This document shows positions 53,615 through 63,617 of a DNA stretch of 64,000 nt, one piece after another. The translations under genes were made by a program, and so were the position numbers. The stretch's first letter is position 1. The number at the start of each line of letters is the position of its first letter. Source of the stretch: Gracilaria gracilis (Eukaryota > Rhodophyta > Florideophyceae > Gracilariales > Gracilariaceae). The DNA lies in contig JARGSG010000199.1 in assembly GCA_030374805.1 (NCBI GenBank), positions 186,001 to 250,000 on the forward strand. The letters are read 5' to 3'. The notes beneath the pieces were generated by a model. The model saw nothing but the letters and a program-made list of their open reading frames with translations, was not told where the DNA came from and ran no database searches.

Positions 53615-54610
53615 ATGCCGCATTCCGATCAGATTGAGTCAGGCCCTGGCAATGAAATACCCATGTCGTACGCGAACGTGGAGCAAATATCGATACCTCG
53701 ACTCTGTGACGCTAACCATGCCACTCTCCAAGCGTTGTACAATTCTGCGCCGAATCACATCAAAGAGAAGCACCCCAACATCCCACGAGCTGTTTATAAG
53801 ATGCTTGCTATAATAATCAATTGGCGCGAAGATTTAACTCATGAAAAGCTCCCGCACTCGTTTGGCGACGACGAAGACAAATTGAAAATGCAGAAGATGT
53901 TTTCATTATCAGCGGAAGAGCTCGAGGAAATGGCCGCATCACAGCTTCCAGATCTTGTGGAAATGGTTGAAGCATGCTTGCGAGCTGACGCGAAACTCTT
54001 TCCGAGAGATTTCAATCCTGTTGAGCCAATTTCTGTCGTCTATTTGGTGATTAGATGGCAACTCATGGCCACCCGTGCCGCGCTGCAGCGAAGAACTATT
54101 ATAGAGGAAAGGAGCCATTACCTAACTCCTATCGAAGACATTCAGCCACCAAGAAGCAAAAGGACAAATCCATTCGCCCACAGGACAGACCTCGAAAGAG
54201 GGAGCAAGAAGAAGAGAGTCTTAGAGGTTGCCGGGATTCCAACCGGTGACGATGAAGATGAGAATCAGGATTTTTTGACAAGGCTTGGGGGAGCAGCGCC
54301 CATCCGTCCAAGCCAGTTAAAAGCATATCCAGGGCGCACAACAGTTCTTTTGAATGCTACAGAGCTTATGGGATCCTCAATTCTGCATTCGTTTTGTCAG
54401 AAAGGAATAAATATCGAACTCGTGATTCGGAACATCAGATGGCCCAGACAGGCAGACGGCCGTCCCTTCATGTCAGAGGTAGAGGCAATAACCCTGTCCA
54501 GATGTCTTCACTTTCATCTCTGCCAATTTTCGACCATGGATCAAGCCCTCGTTACTGCTTCTTTGTGCGCTTGTGTGGTTGCAATGCGCAAGGGAAGTTG
54601 TGAGTGTTGA
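53615..54610 (+). CDS. DIRS-like element gag-type protein (331 aa)
   Basis: Opens at an ATG (MPHSDQIESGPGNEIP) and is uninterrupted. The protein is soluble and mostly helical, with an acidic middle (SLSAEELEEMAASQLPDLVE), a basic nuclear-signal-like stretch (RTDLERGSKKKRVLE) and a C-terminal C/H cluster. No zinc knuckle is visible. It is assigned as the element's first protein by position, ~1 kb upstream of reverse transcriptase. Confidence 0.6.
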   Translation: MPHSDQIESGPGNEIPMSYANVEQISIPRLCDANHATLQALYNSAPNHIKEKHPNIPRAVYKMLAIIINWREDLTHEKLPHSFGDDEDKLKMQKMFSLSAEELEEMAASQLPDLVEMVEACLRADAKLFPRDFNPVEPISVVYLVIRWQLMATRAALQRRTIIEERSHYLTPIEDIQPPRSKRTNPFAHRTDLERGSKKKRVLEVAGIPTGDDEDENQDFLTRLGGAAPIRPSQLKAYPGRTTVLLNATELMGSSILHSFCQKGINIELVIRNIRWPRQADGRPFMSEVEAITLSRCLHFHLCQFSTMDQALVTASLCACVVAMRKGSCEC

Positions 54611-54791
54611 GGTTCGATGCCTCTGATTTTACTGAAGAGGCAGAGATGTGGTGTCTCTGCCAATTTTCGACCATGGATCAAGCCCTCGTGACTGCTCCTT
54701 TGTGCGCTTGTGTGGTTGCAATGCGCAAGGAAAGTTGTGAGTGTTGAGGTTCGATGCCTCTGATTTTACTGAAGAGGCAGAGATGTGGTGT
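54518..54791 (+). repeat. 137-bp tandem duplication
   Basis: Units 54518-54654 and 54655-54791 differ at about three positions by eye. The unit spans the end of the gag-type frame and the bases after it, so the C-terminal codons are repeated downstream. Confidence 0.88.
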
Positions 54792-55499
54792 CTTCAGTAC
54801 ACCACTACTGATGTTTTCTGCTTCAGAAAACTACTACAGTACACTAGCTAGGTAGGAAATAATGCCACCCGAGCGGGGGTGCAGCAATCCTTGGTGGAGC
54901 TATGGGTGCTGAAGTGGATGTCTATATCTACTTCATGCCAAAGTGGATGCCTTCATCCACTACATCCTTGGATTGAGATCGCACTATGTTGACTGTGGGC
55001 ACTTATTGAAGTAGAAAACCTAACATCAGGCCCTTGTACGTTGACAAAAGAAGAAGCATGGCAGCGGATCCTCCCGTCTCTACAAGTGTATCCGGATGTG
55101 GGAATTCGTGTTCCAGCGATGAGAACATTGGTAAATCGGCATATCTCAGCGGCGTCGCGAGCAAGGAATGCCGTTCAAAGCCTGGCAAGCCGTTCCAACT
55201 TTCAGACGCAGAGACCACGATAAGGAAGACACGGCCAGTGCTCAGGTGCTTCGAACAAGATGCAATCGTGAGTTCTCAGAGGGCTCGAACCTTCCCGCTA
55301 TCCGCAACACCTGAAGCAGATTACCGAGAAACAGAGAAGGGCATGGTGTCAAGAATAGTCCTATCCTTGGACTTTCTTTATCTTGGTAAAGGCAGCTCTG
55401 TGAAACACACTGGCATGTCTCGACATCCTTCTTTACGAGCTCTCAAGTCTATCATAAAGCGTGATATGGAGGGACGCTTAGACCTTGGATAAGAGAGTT

Positions 55500-58115
55500 T
55501 CCAAACTATCTCAATCACTGCGAAGCAGTTGCCTCTACCCGGGTCAACAGCGTGCAATGGTCTTCCCGAGGAGAAAAAATGTCCGCGAATGCCCTCTCAG
55601 TTCATCGAGCACTTGCAGAAAGCCAGAGTGCTCAAGGAAAGAGGCGACTTCACACTATCACGTGCTGATCGGATTGAACTCCCTTCCCCGGTGAACTCGA
55701 ACCCCAACTCATGGCTTTAAAAGATGCCAAACTCCGTTCAAGCACTTTTTAGTGCTTCTGGAGTTCATGAACTAGCGGCTCCTATTAACAGTGTTTTGAA
55801 GAGTCAAGCGCAGTTTCCCCGACCCCGAGTGCATGCCATGCCAGGCCAGTATCGTCAAACTTTGCTTCGAATGCACAATGCCGGTATGCTCTTGTGGTCA
55901 GTGGTTAATCAAGAGAGTGCAGAGTATTCCAACCTCGCGAACGCCTTGACAATGACCACGTTTGCCGTCGTGGAGGACCCAGCAAGAGACAGGCTAATTA
56001 GTTTGCCGCGTGTGCAGAATCTCGGCATGCCAGACCCTCCCCATGTATGTCTTCCGAACCCAGGGAATTTCTCAACACTTCACATGCCTTCTACTGCAGT
56101 TCGACTTTCATGCTTCTACCTTGACGTGGCAAATAAGTTTCATAACGTCCGTCTACCTGACGCTTTAGCAGCATTATTCTCACTCCGTACGATCGTATTT
56201 GGAGACCTCCCACCGGATTTGCAGCGGTCTCCCGAAGCACAAGTAAGATACAGACCTCAACAAAGGCAAACTTTTTGGCCTTTGCAGTGCACGCTCCCCA
56301 TGGGGTTCAAATGGTCCGTCTACATTGCTCAGACCTTCGTGGAAGCATGTTATGCTAACGCATTCAAGAGATTCTAGCACTACTCGTCAACGTTTGTAGC
56401 AGCCCGTATTGATCCCGAATACTTCGTAATGCATCACCTCAAAGAAATACTTCAACTTTCCGGAAATCTAGCACTTGCTCTGCACGTCGTCGATGATATT
56501 TACTTTGTGTTCGTGAACTGGAATAAGAAAGATGTTGCCCGACTGCAGTACTTTGTAGAGGAAGAATTATCGCGGAATTTTCTTCCGGTGAAAAGAGAGA
56601 AATCGTCCCCCATCGGAAACGTCGAGACGGTCCGAATGCCCTTTATTGGATGGATATGGTACCTTAAGCATGGCGTAATACGACCCAAACCAGGAAAGAT
56701 CGAATCTGCCATCAGGTTCGTGCTTGCCACAACCGAAGCTGCCGCCTCAGAAGCTGTCATAAGATCCACCGTTGGAAAACGGGTCTAGATTTCGTTGGGG
56801 TACAGGCTTTTATTTTCTATTCTGTATCGAGTGTATCAATATCTCGAGAATCACTCTGAACGAAGTAAGTCCCGGGCAGCATCAGTGCAGAGAGAGCTCA
56901 CCATTTCAGCCACTTTGATACCTCTTTCGCACATTAGACTCCACCAAGATTTCTGCACAACTGTCGTTGCTTTCGATGCATCTGAGGAAGCTGGGGCCGT
57001 CGTTTACACACAAGTTTCCCACACCTCCATGCTCACCCTGGCCCGTGCAGCACGTTTGCCCGCCTCGGAAGCGCAAAGTCGTAGTTACGTGTCCCAGTTC
57101 GTCACAAGTCATGATTGGAAAGCTGCGTTTGTCCATAAATGGAGTAGACCTCAAAACATCAATGCCTTAGAGGCCCACACCGCAGTTATGGCTGTCGACT
57201 GGGCGACCTCTTTCGAAGTTACAGGACGTCGAATAGTTATGCTTTCTGGTTCAATGGGGAACATTGGTGCCTTCCGCAAGGGTCGTTCATGTACTGATTC
57301 GTTGAGTTTGCCGTGTAGGAAATACGCGGGTTTTGAGTCTTGCACACGACCTCGAAGTTCTTTTCGTGCACGTACCTTACGAACTAAACCCCGCCGACAG
57401 TCCCTCACGTTCAACACCGTTGGTGGGGCATCTATGAGTCGCAGAAACGCTTGCGCTTCCAGAGACCGTCCGTCAATGGCTTTCAAGCACCGAAAGCGCG
57501 AGATAAAGTTTGGAACCGCTCTCCGTGTTCTAGACCAATGCTTTGAGGCCCAATGGAGAGCATCCATACATCGATCTCGCTCTTTCAAGGGGAACACGAA
57601 AAGGTCGTTAAGCAATGTATCAAAACCCGGAAGGTTCTCATTACCAGATTGCAAGTTCTTTGCTCGCCACCCTCTCATTGCCGCCACCCTTTCCGAAAAG
57701 ACCAGAACCGTACATGTTATGGCATATAAGCCCTTTAGAAGTACCATCCCACGCACTCCAGCTAACGCAGAGGAATTGGATGAAGCCTTGGCGGTATATA
57801 TTAAGGAGGCATACCAGGATATTTCAGCCGCGGGAAATCGCCAGAGAATGAGCGACATTATTGCCTACCTCTGTATAGCCAGGCCCTCCCTCCGAATGAG
57901 TTTTAGTTTATCTCGTCGGGCAATATCCGGATGGTCTGCACTGAAGCCTCCTCAGCCAGCACTTCCCTTGACAAGAACGCTTATGTTCGCCTTCTTCTCA
58001 TTCTTTTTCGCACGAGGCAACTCTTCAGCAGCCGTGGCTCTCTACGTGCAGTGGGCAACTTATATGCGGGCTTTCGAGGTGATTTCCCTACGCTTACAGG
58101 ACATATCCTTTCCAG
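55500..58115 (+). pseudogene. DIRS-like reverse transcriptase, RNase H, recombinase (fossil)
   Basis: Reverse transcriptase shows FYLDVANKFHNVRLPDAL, TLPMGFKWSVYIAQTF and the active site LHVVDDIYFVF. RNase H shows VVAFDASEEAGAVVYTQ and NALEAHTAVMAVDWA. The recombinase region begins ~57770 with SALKPPQPALPLTRTLM and RAFEVISLRLQDI. Broken. Confidence 0.68.
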
Positions 58116-59027
58116 GGAGCTGCGGGAAATTAACGATTAACAGAGTGTTGACACATTATAATTGTTTTGTTTACTACAGTAATTAATAAGATTCAAGTTG
58201 ATACGCTGGAATTAGGCATGGCGAGAAATCCAAAGCGTGACGCTGTTTGCAAAACGCTGTTTTATCGTTGATGTTCCATTTCAGCCTTGTAGTTTCACTG
58301 TAAGCAGGCAATGCAGGCAGTGCAAATCTGGTAATACCCTGACAACATCATCGCCATCTTCGACACTTAGCGCTAATTGTTGCAAGTGTCGCACTTACCG
58401 CATTGTCAAATATCAGAACTCTACTAGATTTACAATCTTTTCTAACGACCCAAACATAATGGCGTGCTTCCATAGCTCTGTAGAAGGCACATCGAAGTAC
58501 GCCAAAAAAATACAAACTACATCCCAAAAACGAAATCTACATACGTACTTAGACGCGTTATATAGCGCAAATATCGCTATTTGGCGCTCCTTAGTACGCA
58601 TGTTTTTCTGTTGAACAGCACTGGTAAACTACCTTAAAAGCATACTTTGATGTGTCTTGAGCGTTTGCATCGAAGTATGCCAACCTTTTTCCCATACTTC
58701 TTCACTGAGATATTGCACCGGCGTTCCAATCCTCGATATCACCGCCAACTAGCGCTACTTAGCGCTATCTAGTAGTTTGCGATAAGGTGGAATGAACAAT
58801 GCTTCACTGACGTGCAGATTCACATATACTTACAGCGCAGGAAGTTGGTCAGTGTAATGTTGAATACAGTTTTTAATCGAGTAATTGGTAGGGCGTCGCA
58901 GTGCGTGAAGTCACAAAACTGACTGTAAACCGAGCAAAGTAATATACTGTACTATATAATGTAACACGAATAGTACCACTTATTCTTTAGCTCCAATTTT
59001 GCCAAATGTAGAATTTACCGCAGCTCC
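58116..59027. mobile_element. MITE copy 2 (912 bp) inside the DIRS-like element
   Basis: Same family and length as copy 1, opposite orientation. Ends GGAGCTGCGGGAAATT...TTACCGCAGCTCC with a CAG duplication (58113-58115 and 59028-59030). It lies in the recombinase region of the retroelement. Confidence 0.9.
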
Positions 59028-59254
59028 CAGAAGATGTCAGATTACAACATGGTGGTCGTGGCACAGGCGGCGTTAACATTAGGTCTACAAATATGCTAAC
59101 CAATATTTGCGGAGAAACTGTGCAATTGCAAAACAAAACCGGTATTCTACAGTTATACGGTGAGTACGTAAAGAGTTTATAAGTGCGCAGAATTGTAGAT
59201 AGAACCCATAAAGACAAAGAAATTATTGTAGAGACCGACCAAAAGCGCACTTCT

Positions 59255-59822
59255 TTAATAAATGTGTAGCAACATGCTCCAACGGTGCCAAGGTTTCGTC
59301 ATCAGAACAAGCACCTCCAAACTTTGTATCCGATTGCATTCGCTTCTTCTCGCGATATTTTTTTGGATTTCCTTGCGTTTTGATGCCATTGATTCACCAA
59401 TGTGATACAAACGATTCCTTATACGAGTATAAGTTTCAAGATCCTTCTCCCGTAGTGGATACCATCGTACATTTAAATAGTTAGAGCCACTGCGGATTAA
59501 AAAAATGAATCATATAGCTTCTCTCCATACCGCCATTTGACTGCAAAAATTCCCCATAGTCCTACTAACCGTCCAAAAAAATTCTCTACAAGAACTCTTT
59601 CCGATGAGATCTTCCTGTTTCGGACATTGTCTTCAGCTGATAGAGTCCCATTTGGGGGCTTTCGTGTTGGGTGAAGAAGACGAACATACTGTTTACCACC
59701 CTGATACCCTTTGTCCGCTAGCACCGCCCATTGATTTTCGTACTCATCTATAAACTCACCAATATCAATTATATTCTTTTCGTTTTCCCTCTTCTTCAAC
59801 GCCGTCTGATGAAATACAAGTC
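59255..59822 (-). pseudogene. T2: C-terminal half of the B transposase
   Basis: DDE transposase of the DDE_Tnp_4 group. Visible are WAVLADKGYQGG (second Asp), then HPTRKPPNGTLS and SERVLVENFFGRLVGLWGI with the Glu. A one-base frame change in a T-run near 59500 separates this from a clear C-terminal tail (YPLREKDLETYTRIRNRLYHIGE). The first Asp is not recognisable upstream, where stops occur. It is non-functional here and a different lineage from T1 and T3. Confidence 0.72.
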
Positions 59823-60905
59823 TTCACAATGAGTAATCAAAGCATGAGAATCTATGGCAAGTGCGACAACTACGAAAGGTACGACCAGTTGCTGGGATAG
59901 CGATTCTAGAACTCCAATAACGTCTAAACTATTTGCTTGTTGGTCTCTATTAGAGTGGATTGGGAAGGAAATACAGTTTCTGTACTGGAGTACTCTGGCT
60001 TCTACAGAATAGTCTGTTCGTTTTATTCATTAATTGCATGCTAGTAGACGGTAGTTGAGCTCACTTGCGCCATTTTAACCACTTTAGTATGGTTAGATTA
60101 ACATGCTAAAGAGAAGATTGGCCTTTAAAATCGACGTACTTCGATTTCAAGGAAGTACTGGTACTGGAGTACGCATGCTTCAAGCTACAATTCTTGCGCT
60201 AAGCCGGGATATAAGCGTACTTCTTTCTTTCTTCATGGCAAGTAGAACAACTGAGAGAACAAAGACATCTTTCAGTTGTTGCTGGAAACACCTTCCCTAC
60301 GTATTTCAAACTTACAGACGCCAACGTCAGTTGTACATTTCCGATCGTACGAAAATATAACTAGGTGGATATTACCTTAACGTAAGCCACCATGTCTCTT
60401 AAAGTCTCATCTCAATGCTGAACACGTGGGAAAGCCTGGTGTAAAATGATAGTCACTAAGATCACCACAACTGTAAATAATTACACAATTCACAACATAT
60501 AGCTTCTTAATTCATATAGAAGTTACAATAAAGAGCCCGATTTTAGTATACGTATGTACTTCACTACATACGTAACATATGGACACAATCGCTGAATTTT
60601 AAAGAGATACTATCCATCTGAACTCGTCTAGACGTAGAGAACTGTAGCCTCAAATCCACCGGTTGGACGTCTTGGGTGTCCCTACTGGAAGAATACACAT
60701 CTCATTGGTAGTTGTCCCAAAGGTTTTTTTATTTGTTGTTTCTTCGACACAGAGATGATTGTGCCCATAGTGTGTTCTAGAAATAGAAGTATAAACCTGT
60801 TATGGTTTCAAGAAGCAGAACACATTCTTCCCCTCTCAGCAAGTCTTGGTCCAGGTCTAGATGCTAGGAACACCGCTGTTCTTCAGCATATTATTCTGAC
60901 TCATC

Positions 60906-61693
60906 ATGCCATCAAAATTACACAGAAGCAGCCCTGCTGTAAAGTTGATGATCAGAAAGATTCGGTTGGGAACAATTAACGAGGCACAATCACCTGCAGA
61001 TGTGTGGAAAAGCGAAGCTCTTTTCCAACAATATAAGCTGCCTACATTTCGCGCACGGCTGCATAAACTCAAGCGAGAGCTCGAAGAGGAAGGTAGTAAG
61101 TTGCTCCTATTGTTTGGCTACGTGTTTCAAAGCTTCACCTAACCCAAATTCTTTAAGAATACGATATCGACGCAAACGAAAACAGTTTGAATAGAAGGTG
61201 TAGTCAAGCTGTCCCATTCTTCAATCCTGGAAAAACAATCGACGTTGATGAAGAACCATCCATCGCATTGAAATCGGACCAATGCGTTTCTGTTCATGAT
61301 CAAGGTTCCGCGGCGCCAAATACGTTCATGCCTCTATATCTGATTTCTGAATGGAAAGAAGCCCGCCTAATGACAAAACGCTTGTCTCTTGCCATTCTTT
61401 TGCCAAGTGGAATTGCCGCTGGGGAGTTTTCCGTTCGTGTAGGAGACACTGGAAAGTTTTTGGTTCTTTTGGTGTGCTGGCCAACGGCTCTGTTACATGT
61501 TGAAACTCTACACAAAAAATGGTTACATCATTTGAACGTTTTGCAGAAGATGGAGCCATATCATCCTAAAATTTTGGGCTTCGAAGCGGCATTGAAAGGG
61601 AAAAAAAACAAGCCTCTGATATCGTGGGGTCCATCGCTCATATTCCACTTCCATTTAGGGTGGAAACGCATTATGACGGAAAGTATCACTTAG
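60906..61693 (+). CDS. Companion protein of transposon B, copy 2 (two exons, 241 aa)
   Basis: Exons 60906-61095 and 61158-61693 join over a 62-bp GT-AG intron (GTAAGTTG to TTTAAG). The product matches copy 1 over its whole length and is exactly as long. Start at the ATG of MPSKLHRSS. Just after the stop, another frame reads YHLGWKDGSERIIYLDLKAA and on to FELI-stop, which looks coding; an A8 run near 61601 may have shifted an originally longer protein before both copies arose. Function unknown; proposed transposition partner. Confidence 0.6.
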
Positions 61694-61956
61694 GGTGGAA
61701 AGATGGATCGGAGAGAATTATTTACTTGGACCTTAAAGCTGCAGTTGAAAGGTATGCTGTCTCAATGGAGGCAGAGGCATTTGAGCTGATTTAAAGTTTC
61801 ATTATAAAATGGACGTAACTTTCAGAATGTCTATTCTAAACACAATACTCCTTTGATGTTTTCAAAGTAAATGCATATCTATATCCTTTTTCTTGTCAAC
61901 TCTTGTCGGGAGAATAGGACATAAGTGCCAATTTGTTCATTTCCCGCAGCTCCCAG

Positions 61957-62179
61957 TGTTGATCCACCCTGAAGTCAAGGCGATCTCGACCAGCATACAC
62001 CTTGATGAGCTGGGTTGCCCAATGCAAATTGCAGAAAGCAACCCACGCAGATGCAAGTTTGCATCGACTGCGCCGCCACCTACGAACCGTAGGTTGCAGA
62101 TTGAAAACGTCTACTTAATAAAGAATTCCAGACTCTCCACAGGACGTCTAGGAGCATCCGCATGTAATGGCGGACTTTC
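61957..62179. other. Host flank of B copy 2
   Basis: Short non-repeat stretch. A plus-strand frame through 61960-62110 (for example STSIHLDELGCPMQIAESN) looks weakly protein-like and may be an exon of the following zinc-finger gene. Not supported further. Confidence 0.3.
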
Positions 62180-62836
62180 TTGGTGCCCAATCTCTTGTTT
62201 TTGCCTCTCCCATTTTCTTTCAGCGCGAGCGACGGCGACTACGAACCTAAACGGACCAACACTACGTTGAACGAGCTTGAACATATGTGTTGCAGTGTTC
62301 TTGCTCAAGGTACTGTATCGGGTTCGGCTGTTACAGGAGCGGTGATGGAGCAGGCCGTTGCGCTGGCGGTTGCGTCTGTAGAGACAGTGGGAGCTCAAGC
62401 TGCGGCTCGAAGATAACTTTCTGGGCGCCCACTGCCAAACGCTCCGAGAGGGGCGCCAGGTCAGTCCAATTTGGCGGGAGCTCCATACATGGTTGGGGCC
62501 GGTGGTGTTATAGTAGGCTCTCAGAGGCAGGCACAAGGATCCAGCAGTGGGCTTCTCCAACATAATGGCCCGCAAGGTAACCATCCGAGGACTCAATGTT
62601 CCGTCTGTAAAGAAATGGTGCATAGTATCACACACCCCATTTTTTGCAAACGGCTTGTGCATATCTGTCCGCATTATCCGTACAGGGGTTCTGTTCGGAA
62701 GAACTTCAAAGCGCATTTGGAGTCGCATTTACCGCCAGAGCAACGCAGGTTTTGCTGTGAGCTATGCGGGAAACGTTTTGTTCAAAAAGCTCACCTGCGA
62801 AAGCACATGAGGTGTAAACACAATACTAACCTTTGA
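62180..62836 (+). CDS. C2H2 zinc-finger gene, exon structure uncertain
   Basis: A probable nucleic-acid-binding protein. The C terminus has a canonical finger CELCGKRFVQKAHLRKHMRCKH and, before it, a CSVCKEMVHSITH segment and a CPHYPYRG...HLESH segment that resemble the finger pair of the gene at 3219-3965, with the second Cys of one finger absent. The N-terminal part is Ala/Gly/Val-rich, low-complexity. One frame runs through 62180-62836 with a single TAA at 62414-62416. Either a small intron removes it or the copy is a pseudogene. If downstream initiation is used, the ATG at 62489 gives ~115 residues. Confidence 0.55.
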
Positions 62837-63056
62837 ACACCAGAGGGGAATTTCGAAACTAGTGTTAGAGATTGGTGAAAGCTTTCAAGGGGTATTTTAG
62901 GTAGCAAATCAACACTATTTGTAAACAATTTGAAATATCTATTTATATTACGTTGGATACGTGACTGCACATTACAGTATGCTTTGTTGCGCTAATAATC
63001 GAAAAGAATGCCATTTCCGGCATTTCCCAGATATTTGGGATACACATTTCACAGAA
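62837..63056. other. Intergenic between convergent genes
   Basis: AT-rich 3' flank of the zinc-finger gene and of the minus-strand secreted-protein gene. No further feature. Confidence 0.4.
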
Positions 63057-63617
63057 CTAAAAACGGCTGCTCGGTCTGCAACCGAGCCCAACCGAAGTGG
63101 TAGTAGTGGTGATTACCATCCTCCCATCTGGAGTAGTGGCATTTACTACCATGCCCACAGCATCGGAAGTTGGAAACCAGCACCCTGGTCCAGAAAACGA
63201 TTGTATCAAACTTGGCGGTACAGATACAGAATCATCAACTTGTTTCCAAGTTCTTTCGGTGATCCCCGATTCAGACTCAATTGACTCCACTTGCAACTCA
63301 AACGCTTCCATTTCAAAAATTTGTACCATGTTGAACACAAGAATCTTCCCGAATAGTCCTAAACGTTTGAGCGTATCATCGAGCTCATCCGTAGGAGCTG
63401 CCTTGGCAAAGGTTGTCCTAGATTGGTTAAGGCTCGTACAGCGGATCGGGTCCCCGTGTTGTGTAAAGCATCCGTTCAGGTTCAGGAAGTCGCAAAATAC
63501 GGTTAGGGGCTGACCTGGAATGGAGTGCGTAGAAGTCGTAGAGATCTGGGTGTTAACGTATGGAAGACACAAGAGGCACATGGCCATGAAGAGCAATTGA
63601 GTCGACCTCATATCCAT
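63057..63617 (-). CDS. Putative secreted protein (186 aa), unknown function
   Basis: Starting at the ATG at 63617 the protein begins MDMRSTQLLFMAMCLLCLPY, a good signal peptide with a cleavage region around YVNTQ (~24). The open frame extends upstream to 63686, but that would bury the signal. The mature part contains five Cys, including CDFLNLNGC and later GPGC, possibly disulfide-bonded, a helical DELDDTLKRLGLFGKILVF segment, an acidic middle and a Thr-rich stretch (MVITTTTTS) near the end. Single exon as read; an intron near the 3' end is possible. No family is recognised. The context is the end of the transposon cluster, and the sequence looks like an ordinary host gene. Confidence 0.5.
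   Translation of the reverse strand: MDMRSTQLLFMAMCLLCLPYVNTQISTTSTHSIPGQPLTVFCDFLNLNGCFTQHGDPIRCTSLNQSRTTFAKAAPTDELDDTLKRLGLFGKILVFNMVQIFEMEAFELQVESIESESGITERTWKQVDDSVSVPPSLIQSFSGPGCWFPTSDAVGMVVNATTPDGRMVITTTTTSVGLGCRPSSRF

Larger units (their letters stand above)
53113..59180 (+). mobile_element. Tyrosine-recombinase (DIRS-like) retroelement, broken
   Basis: Plus-strand element with a gag-like frame (53615-54610), reverse transcriptase (~55500-56790), RNase H (~56900-57250) and a tyrosine-recombinase region (from ~57770), in the order typical of DIRS-type elements, which integrate with a recombinase instead of a DDE integrase. It is interrupted by MITE copy 2 (58116-59027); sequence of the recombinase region resumes at 59031. 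There are several breaks in the pol part (about five to ten), while gag reads whole. Terminal repeats were not identified, so both limits are approximate. Moderately old. Confidence 0.7.
59190..61953. mobile_element. B copy 2: Harbinger-like DNA transposon
   Basis: Right terminus CATTTCCCGCAGCTCC ends at 61953 and is followed by CAG. It contains two genes reading away from each other: transposase T2 (59255-59822, minus) and the companion gene (60906-61693, plus), a usual layout for the superfamily. The stretch 59822-61953 matches B copy 1 inverted. A ~60-bp segment near 60008-60065 is extra in this copy. The left terminus was not found; the element may be cut there, so 59190 is approximate. 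Confidence 0.72.
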
